Below, in pieces: positions 15,375 through 20,298 of a DNA stretch of 24,045 nt. How positions within the stretch are numbered: the stretch's first letter is position 1; each line of letters begins with the position of its first letter. The notes beneath the pieces are model-generated. The model was not told the origin of the DNA. It ran no database searches and was given only the letters and a program-made list of their open reading frames with translations. The stretch is from Actinomycetota bacterium (GTDB lineage: Bacteria > Actinomycetota > Actinomycetes > S36-B12), in contig VGBQ01000012.1 of assembly GCA_016870425.1 (NCBI GenBank), positions 1-24,045 on the forward strand, given 5' to 3'. The position numbers and the translations under genes were made by a program.

Positions 15375-15412
15375 GTAACACGAGCGAAACACGGGGTACA
15401 CGGTCGGGAAAT
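15375..15412 (+). promoter_or_regulatory. GlnR-like operator upstream of glnA
   Basis: Four 5-mers start at exact 11-nt intervals: GTAAC (15375), GAAAC (15386), TACAC (15397) and GAAAT (15408). The published actinobacterial GlnR consensus alternates GTnAC and GAAAC-type half-sites separated by 6 nt. The first pair is a full match, the second is degenerate. The site sits just upstream of a candidate -10 (TAACTT, 15423-15428), a position suited to activation of glnA under nitrogen limitation. Confidence 0.65.
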
Positions 15413-15422
15413 CCCCCTCGCC

Positions 15423-15428
15423 TAACTT
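15423..15428 (+). promoter_or_regulatory. Candidate -10 hexamer TAACTT of glnA
   Basis: TAACTT lies 10 bp after the GlnR-like site and about 85 nt before the glnA ATG, giving an mRNA leader. No good -35 is visible, as expected for an activator-dependent promoter. Confidence 0.4.
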
Positions 15429-15502
15429 CCCTGTCGACGGCAACCGCCGTTCGAGGGCTGATCGTGAAGCCCTGAGGCGATCGACGACGCGGGTGACCGC
15501 GC

Positions 15503-15508
15503 AGGAGG
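15503..15508 (+). promoter_or_regulatory. Strong ribosome binding site of glnA
   Basis: AGGAGG precedes the ATG at 15513 by 4 nt. It is the best Shine-Dalgarno sequence in the window and contrasts with the leaderless genes around it. Confidence 0.75.
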
Positions 15509-15512
15509 TGTC

Positions 15513-16934
15513 ATGTTCAAGAACGCAGATGAGGTCCTGAAGTTCATGAAGGACCAGGATGTCGAATTCGTCGACGTCCGCTTCATCGACCTGCCCGGGG
15601 TGATGCAGCACTTCAATGTGCCGGCGACGTCGTACGTCGATGCATTCACCGACGGCCTCATGTTCGACGGCTCGTCGATCCGAGGCTTCCAGGCCATCCA
15701 CGAGTCCGATATGAAGCTGATGCCGGACCCGACGAGCGCCTTCGTCGATCCCTTCCGCGCGGCCAAGACGCTCGTCATCAACCACTCGATTCTTGACCCC
15801 TTCACCGACGAGCCGTACAGCCGCGATCCGCGCGGCATCGCGGCAAAGGCGGAGGCCTACCTCGCCTCGACCGGCATCGCCGACACGGTCTACTTCGGAC
15901 CGGAGGCGGAGTTCTACATCTTCGATGACGTGCGCTTCGAGACCAAGCAGAACGCCGGCTACTACTTCCTCGACTCCATCGAGGGTGCCTGGAATACCGG
16001 CCGTGAGGAGGATGGCGGCAACCTCGGCTACAAGACGCGCTACAAGGGCGGCTACTTCCCCGTGCCTCCCGTCGACCACTTCGCGGACTTGCGCGACGAG
16101 ATGGTGCAGGCCCTGACCCAGGTCGGACTCACTGTCGAGCGCGCGCACCACGAGGTGGGCACCGGCGGCCAGGCGGAAATCAACTACCGCTTCAACACCC
16201 TGCAGAAGGCCGCGGACGAGGTGATGCTCTTCAAGTACATCATCAAGAACGTCGCGTGGGTCAACGGCAAGTCGGTGACCTTCATGCCGAAGCCGCTCTT
16301 CGGTGACAACGGCTCGGGCATGCACTGCCACCAGTCGCTGTGGAAGGACGGCGAGCCGCTCTTCTACGACGAGCGGGGGTACGGCGGTCTGTCGGACATA
16401 GCTCGGTGGTACATCGGCGGCCTGCTCAAGCACGCACCGTCGCTGCTGGCCTTCACGAACCCGACGGTCAACTCCTACCACCGACTCGTGCCGGGATTCG
16501 AGGCTCCCGTGAACCTGGTCTACTCGGCGCGCAACCGCTCCGCCTGCATCCGCATCCCGGTGACGGGCACGAGCCCCAAGGCCAAGCGCATCGAGTTCCG
16601 GGTGCCCGACCCCTCGAGCAACCCGTATCTCGCCTTCTCGGCCATGTTGCTTGCCGGTCTCGACGGGGTCAAGAACAAGATCGAGCCGCCAGCTCCTGTC
16701 GACAAGGATCTCTACGAACTGCCCCCCGATGAGCTCGCCGACATCGCCCAGGTCCCCGGGTCGCTTCCGGAGGTGCTGGACGCACTCGAGGCTGACAACG
16801 ACTACCTGCAGGCAGGCGGGGTCTTCCCGGCCGATCTCATCGAGACCTGGGTCGACTACAAGCGCGCCAACGAGGTGGATCCCATCCGGTTGCGTCCGCA
16901 CCCGCACGAGTTCGAGCTCTACTACGACATCTGA
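15513..16934 (+). CDS. glnA: Glutamine synthetase type I (adenylylatable)
   Basis: This 473-residue GS-I makes glutamine from glutamate, ammonia and ATP as a cytosolic dodecamer. The family signature FDGSSIRGF begins at residue 51, the ATP/metal region reads FMPKPLFGDNGSGMHCHQS (GSGMHCH at 267-273), and NRSACIRIP follows. Tyr401 in DLYELPPDE corresponds to the adenylylation site (Tyr397 in E. coli), so this is the I-beta type controlled by GlnE, which is encoded about 3.4 kb downstream. A GlnR-like operator and a strong ribosome binding site precede it and a clear hairpin terminator follows, so it is a single-gene unit. It is the main nitrogen-assimilating GS of the cell by homology. Confidence 0.97.
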   Translation: MFKNADEVLKFMKDQDVEFVDVRFIDLPGVMQHFNVPATSYVDAFTDGLMFDGSSIRGFQAIHESDMKLMPDPTSAFVDPFRAAKTLVINHSILDPFTDEPYSRDPRGIAAKAEAYLASTGIADTVYFGPEAEFYIFDDVRFETKQNAGYYFLDSIEGAWNTGREEDGGNLGYKTRYKGGYFPVPPVDHFADLRDEMVQALTQVGLTVERAHHEVGTGGQAEINYRFNTLQKAADEVMLFKYIIKNVAWVNGKSVTFMPKPLFGDNGSGMHCHQSLWKDGEPLFYDERGYGGLSDIARWYIGGLLKHAPSLLAFTNPTVNSYHRLVPGFEAPVNLVYSARNRSACIRIPVTGTSPKAKRIEFRVPDPSSNPYLAFSAMLLAGLDGVKNKIEPPAPVDKDLYELPPDELADIAQVPGSLPEVLDALEADNDYLQAGGVFPADLIETWVDYKRANEVDPIRLRPHPHEFELYYDI

Positions 16935-16977
16935 GGAAACGCAGGGACCTTGCGCTGCATCGCCTCGCGCGCAGGAG

Positions 16978-17007
16978 CAGAGGGTGGCCGTTCGCGGCCA
17001 CCCTCTG
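16978..17007 (+). terminator. Intrinsic terminator of glnA
   Basis: CAGAGGGTGGCCG (16978-16990) and its exact reverse complement (16995-17007) form a 13-bp stem with a TTCG tetraloop, followed by the T/G-rich tctgtgtg. It begins 43 bp after the glnA stop. Confidence 0.8.
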
Positions 17008-17041
17008 TCTGTGTGGGGTGAGGTCCCGGCCGCGCTACCGC

Positions 17042-17119
17042 GCTGCGCCAACGAGCTGCGCCAATGAGCTGCGCCAACGAGCCGCGTCACCGGGCCGCGT
17101 CACCGGGCCGCGCCACCGG
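17042..17119. repeat. 13-bp tandem repeat, six copies
   Basis: Six back-to-back 13-mers: three of the type gctgcgccaacga (the second with one change) and three of the type gccgcgtcaccgg (the third with one change). The array sits in the non-coding region after glnA and is not explained by any gene. Confidence 0.85.
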
Positions 17120-17145
17120 GCCTTCGGCGCAGGCTTGGCCGAGCA

Positions 17146-17177
17146 ATCAAGACTTCTTTGCCTGCGCAAGTCGTGAT
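17146..17177. repeat. Imperfect inverted repeat, 10-bp arms
   Basis: ATCAAGACTT (17146-17155) and AAGTCGTGAT (17168-17177) pair with one mismatch around a 12-nt loop, in a stretch with visibly lower GC than its surroundings. The function is unknown. Confidence 0.5.
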
Positions 17178-17219
17178 CTCTTGCCTAAACGTTCGCCGCG
17201 CCCGCTTCCTGCTGGAGTC

Positions 17220-17255
17220 TTGCACTATTCGGGACAACGGCGGGCGATAGTGCAA
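17220..17255. repeat. Inverted repeat with TTGCACTAT / ATAGTGCAA arms
   Basis: Nine-bp perfect arms at 17220-17228 and 17247-17255 enclose 18 nt. The right arm region (CGATAGTGC) recalls GGATAGTGC in inverted repeat IR1. It is followed at once by another hairpin. Confidence 0.65.
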
Positions 17256-17261
17256 CTCAGC

Positions 17262-17284
17262 GGGATGAAGCGAGGCTTCGTCCC
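17262..17284. repeat. Hairpin, 10-bp arms with 3-nt loop
   Basis: GGGATGAAGC (17262-17271) and GCTTCGTCCC (17275-17284) pair with a single T-G wobble. There is no T-tract. It could be a terminator or part of a structured transcript. Confidence 0.6.
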
Positions 17285-17289
17285 GGTGA

Positions 17290-17376
17290 GCCGGGTGCAG
17301 GCGGCGACCCCGTGGCTGTGCCGGGTGCAGGAGGCGGGCGTGCCGGGTGCAGGCGGCGACCCCGTGGCTGTGCCGG
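17290..17376 (+). repeat. 35-bp perfect direct repeat, 52-bp period
   Basis: Positions 17290-17324 and 17342-17376 are identical over 35 bp. A partial third copy (gtgccgggtgcaggaggcgg, from 17319) overlaps the end of the first and fills most of the spacer. Together with the tandem repeats upstream it makes the 16935-17414 interval repeat-dense. I see no gene in that interval. Confidence 0.85.
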
Positions 17377-17402
17377 TCGCGGGTGGACCGCGCCGGACTG
17401 GA

Positions 17403-17408
17403 TAGGGT
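17403..17408 (+). promoter_or_regulatory. -10 hexamer TAGGGT of the sulfotransferase-like gene
   Basis: TAGGGT ends 6 nt before the GTG at 17415, in the leaderless arrangement, and fixes the start just before the nucleotide-binding loop. Confidence 0.6.
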
Positions 17409-17414
17409 GCCGGG

Positions 17415-18587
17415 GTGGCTGAACGGCTCATCGTCCACATCGGGCCCCGCAAGACCGGGACGACGTATCTCCAGCGCGTGATGCAGCAGTTGTCGCCGGA
17501 GCTCAAGACCCACGGTGTCCTCTATCCCATCGACTACCGGGACAAGGAGGACTACAACCACGTCGGGGCAGTCACCGACCTCACGCACAATGAGGAGAGC
17601 AAGGAGTCCAATCGCTGGACGGGGAAAGACGGGTCTGGCTGGGCAGGGTTGGCGTCCAGCATCGCGTCCTGGGATGGGACCGCGATCATCTCGGCGGAGA
17701 TGATCGGGGGCCTGCGCCCGGCCGCTGCGAGGCGCATGCTGGACGGGCTCGACTTCCAGCAGGTCGATGTCGTCATCACGCTGCGCGACCTGGGGCGGAT
17801 CCTGCCGTCCTCCTGGCAGCAGCATGTGCGCAACACGCACACCCAGAGCTACCGTCACTACCTCAAGCGGCGCAGTCGCGAGCGCGGTGCTGCCGCCCCG
17901 GTCGAACGCCAGGAGGAGTGGGACACCCAGCGGCATCAGACGTTCTGGCGCTCCTACGCCTACGGCGCACTCGTGCGGCGCTGGCAGGGCCTGGTCGGCG
18001 CCGACCGCGTCACGGCTGTGACCCTGCCACCGGCGGGTGCGCCGTCAAGCCTGCTGTGGGACAGATTCCGAGAGGCGCTGGACGTCGACGCTCTGCCCGC
18101 TGTCGCTCCTCAGCTTCCCGCCTTCATCGCCAATGTGGGATCCAGCGAGGTCGAGGCGGTCTTCTTGCACGCGCTCAACGTCGAGGCGAAGCGTCGTCAA
18201 TGGAACCGCAAGACAGCCAATGAACTGCAGCAGAGGCTCCTGGCGACAGGGATGCTGGAGCGTCCCGAGCGCGGTGCACCCCTGCTGCTACCTCCGAAGT
18301 TCCTGCCACGGGTGCAGAAGTGGGCCGCGGCGGATATCGAGGACCTTCGCACCACGGGGGTCACCATCTACGGCGATGTCGATGACTTGGTCGTGCCTGA
18401 TTCCGCTGCCGCGCGCAGCCGCGTGCGCATGGATCAACTCGCGGCGACGGGAGCGTTTGCGACGGCCAACGCCATGGCCTACGAGGCAGCGCTCATTCGC
18501 GCACGCCAGTCACGCGAAGCGGCGTTCAGCCTTCCCGGACGCCTCGCTCGTCGAATCCGGGATCGCCTGCTCGGGCGCCGCCACTGA
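17415..18587 (+). CDS. Sulfotransferase-like P-loop protein
   Basis: This 390-residue protein begins with VHIGPRKTGTTYLQ, which matches the phosphosulfate-binding loop of the sulfotransferase superfamily (GPRKTGTT at 10-17). A later segment, VVITLRDLGRILPSSWQQHV, corresponds to the 3'-phosphate-binding strand and helix (RDxxxxxxS). Such enzymes move sulfate from PAPS to a carbohydrate or other acceptor; the acceptor is unknown and no sulfate-activation or polysaccharide genes are in view. The C-terminus is Arg-rich. The GTG at 17415 is supported by TAGGGT 6 nt upstream. The gene lies downstream of a repeat-rich region, and its last 62 bp overlap the convergent small membrane protein gene. Members of this group are patchily distributed, so acquisition by transfer is possible. 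Confidence 0.75.
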   Translation: MAERLIVHIGPRKTGTTYLQRVMQQLSPELKTHGVLYPIDYRDKEDYNHVGAVTDLTHNEESKESNRWTGKDGSGWAGLASSIASWDGTAIISAEMIGGLRPAAARRMLDGLDFQQVDVVITLRDLGRILPSSWQQHVRNTHTQSYRHYLKRRSRERGAAAPVERQEEWDTQRHQTFWRSYAYGALVRRWQGLVGADRVTAVTLPPAGAPSSLLWDRFREALDVDALPAVAPQLPAFIANVGSSEVEAVFLHALNVEAKRRQWNRKTANELQQRLLATGMLERPERGAPLLLPPKFLPRVQKWAAADIEDLRTTGVTIYGDVDDLVVPDSAAARSRVRMDQLAATGAFATANAMAYEAALIRARQSREAAFSLPGRLARRIRDRLLGRRH

Positions 18588-18834
18588 TCTTGCGTGCGGC
18601 CGCCACCGCGATGACGATGCCGATCAGCGCCACGGCTCCCCAGAAGAGGTTGAGAGCGAACTGCGGCCACGCGACCTTGTAGAGCGAGTAGGCGGCCAGG
18701 CCGATCGCTCCGACGAGATTGAGCACGTGGTACGTCGGACTGCGGGCATCGAGTTTGCGCGTGGCCACAAGGGCGTAGGCCCCGACGAGGAGGACCGTGC
18801 AGGTCCAGCCGATGACTTCCCAGACAACCGTCAC
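18526..18834 (-). CDS. Small three-helix membrane protein (CBU_0592-like)
   Basis: This 102-residue protein has three predicted membrane helices: VWEVIGWTCTVLLVGAYALV, YHVLNLVGAIGLAAYSLY and ALNLFWGAVALIGIVIAVAA. The NLVGAIGLAAYSL and WP-N-FW pattern resembles the CBU_0592 family of small membrane proteins of unknown function; I assign this from memory of the family. A hydrophilic Gly/Arg tail encoded within the overlap with the convergent sulfotransferase-like gene ends the protein. The GTG at 18834 lies 6 nt after a minus-strand TAGGGT hexamer, so it is probably leaderless and separately transcribed from the upstream decarboxylase gene, whose stop codon is 19 bp away. Confidence 0.7.
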   Translation of the reverse strand: MTVVWEVIGWTCTVLLVGAYALVATRKLDARSPTYHVLNLVGAIGLAAYSLYKVAWPQFALNLFWGAVALIGIVIAVAAARKISGGARAGDPGFDERGVREG

Positions 18835-18840
18835 CCCCGC

Positions 18841-18846
18841 ACCCTA
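18841..18846 (-). promoter_or_regulatory. -10 hexamer TAGGGT of the small membrane protein gene
   Basis: On the minus strand TAGGGT ends 6 nt before the GTG at 18834. A second TAGGGT, which begins with the stop codon TAG of the decarboxylase gene, lies 10 bp upstream, forming a 10-bp direct repeat at 18841-18860. Confidence 0.55.
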
Positions 18847-18853
18847 GGGCACC

Positions 18854-20281
18854 CTAGGGGCTGGCGACGTGGACGGACTGGCGACATAACTGCCACAGAG
18901 CCGCCACATCCTGGAGTTCCGTCGCCTCGGCGCCGACGGACACGCGTACCAACCAGCGGCCCTCCACCTGCGCCGGGGTGACAAAGGCCCGGCCCGTCGC
19001 ATTGATCCGCTCGGCCCACTCCTGCTGGTGGCGGTCGAGCGCTGCCGGATCGGTCACTCCCGCGGGATGGTGGCGCAGGCAGACGGTCTGCAGCGCCACC
19101 GGCGCGCACACCTCCCACTCGCCGTCGGCGTCGGCGGCTTGCGCAAGCCACTGAGCATTCGCCAGGTCGCGGCGCAGTCGCGCGCGGATGGCCTCGGCAC
19201 CCGCAAGGCGCAGGTGGAACCACAGCTTCATGGCCCGGAAGCGTCGGCCGAGAGGGATCCCCCAATCCTTGTACTGCGTGACCTCTCCGTCACTGGCGGC
19301 GCGCAGGTAGGAGGGATTCGTCGAGAAGACACGGATGAGCAGTTCTACGTCGCGCACGTAGAGCAGTGAACAGTCGAGGATCGTGCCCATCCACTTGTGA
19401 GGATTCCAGCCAAAGGAGTCCGCACCCTCGACACCGGTGAAGAGCGTGCGGCACTCGGGCAGCAGCATTGCCGAACCAGCCATGGCCGCATCCACGTGCA
19501 CCCACGCACCGTGTGCCGAGGCCACCTCGGTGATGGACATCACGTCGTCGAAGGCGGTCGTGCCCGTGGTGCCCAGTGAGGCCACCACCGCAGCGGGCCG
19601 ACGGCCGGCAGCGACATCGTCCGCCATCATGTGACGGAGCGCAGTGACGTCCATGGCGTAGGTGACCGAGTCGACGGGCACCAGGCGCAGGTTGTCTCGA
19701 CCGAAGCCGGCCAGCAGCACGCCCTTGGCAACAGACGAGTGCGCCTGCGTCGACGCGTAGACGGTCAAGGGAGCTGACTCCGCCTGGAGACCCCCGCGAT
19801 CCTCCGATATCGCCGTGGCCCGCTCACGGGCGGCTAGCAACGCGACCAGGCAGGCGGTCGACGCCGTGTCATGGATCGCCCCATGCCATGCGTCCGTCAG
19901 GCCGCAGAGCTCCCGCAGCCAGTCGGTGACCACCTCCTCCATCTCCGTGAGCGCGGGTGCGGACTGCCAGGTGATGCCCAGGGCGCCGAGACCGCTGGCG
20001 GCCATGTCGCCGAGCACCGACTCGAGCGATGCATTGCTCGGAAACCACGCGAAGTAGCCCGGAGCCTGGGTCTGCGTGACTCCGGGCACGACCACGTCGC
20101 GCAGATCCTGCAGGACGTCCTCGAACGGCTCCGGCGCCTCCGGGGGTGGCGCACCCAGCGCGTCCCTCACCCACCCGGGCGCGACTTCGCTGCGGACGGG
20201 ACGCTGCGTCACGGTGGCGCGATAGTCCGCTATCCAGTCAATGAGCTGATGGGCGGCGACGCGGAACTCCTCGGGTGTCAC
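18854..20281 (-). CDS. PLP-dependent decarboxylase, aromatic-L-amino-acid type (group II)
   Basis: This 475-residue fold-type I PLP enzyme aligns along its length with aromatic-amino-acid decarboxylases. Landmarks are TPEEFRVAAHQLIDWIADY at the N-terminus, PGVTQTQAPGYFAWFPS, the VDAAMAGSA motif whose Asp pairs with the pyridine nitrogen, and NPHKWM with the Schiff-base K296. Substrates of this group include tryptophan, tyrosine, DOPA and related acids, and the choice cannot be read here. The start is ambiguous. GTG 20281 follows a minus-strand TAGGGT by 7 nt and gives the family-typical N-terminus; ATG 20299 overlaps the glnE stop (ATGA) and would add six residues by coupled translation. I prefer 20281. 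It follows glnE on the same strand. Confidence 0.87.
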   Translation of the reverse strand: MTPEEFRVAAHQLIDWIADYRATVTQRPVRSEVAPGWVRDALGAPPPEAPEPFEDVLQDLRDVVVPGVTQTQAPGYFAWFPSNASLESVLGDMAASGLGALGITWQSAPALTEMEEVVTDWLRELCGLTDAWHGAIHDTASTACLVALLAARERATAISEDRGGLQAESAPLTVYASTQAHSSVAKGVLLAGFGRDNLRLVPVDSVTYAMDVTALRHMMADDVAAGRRPAAVVASLGTTGTTAFDDVMSITEVASAHGAWVHVDAAMAGSAMLLPECRTLFTGVEGADSFGWNPHKWMGTILDCSLLYVRDVELLIRVFSTNPSYLRAASDGEVTQYKDWGIPLGRRFRAMKLWFHLRLAGAEAIRARLRRDLANAQWLAQAADADGEWEVCAPVALQTVCLRHHPAGVTDPAALDRHQQEWAERINATGRAFVTPAQVEGRWLVRVSVGAEATELQDVAALWQLCRQSVHVASP

Positions 20282-20288
20282 GGTCCAC

Positions 20289-20294
20289 ACCCTA
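20289..20294 (-). promoter_or_regulatory. -10 hexamer TAGGGT of the decarboxylase gene
   Basis: On the minus strand TAGGGT ends 7 nt before the GTG at 20281 and begins 4 nt after the glnE stop codon. It supports an independent leaderless transcript. Confidence 0.5.
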
Positions 20295-20298
20295 GGCA

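Noticed and set aside
15429..15502. Riboswitch or glutamine aptamer in the glnA leader
   Set aside because: I could not find the conserved core of a known nitrogen-related aptamer; the GlnR-like site explains regulation more simply.
15327..17090. Long open frame antisense to glnA (587 codons)
   Set aside because: It lies wholly opposite glnA and its promoter, has no recognisable domain and a biased composition, and is a typical mirror frame of a high-GC gene.
17290..17376. Possible CRISPR array
   Set aside because: There are only two full copies and one overlapping partial copy, no regular unique spacers, and no cas genes nearby.
17064..17405. 113-codon open frame in the repeat-rich interval
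   Set aside because: It is made of the 13-bp and 35-bp repeats, has no ribosome binding site or domain, and runs into the next gene's promoter.
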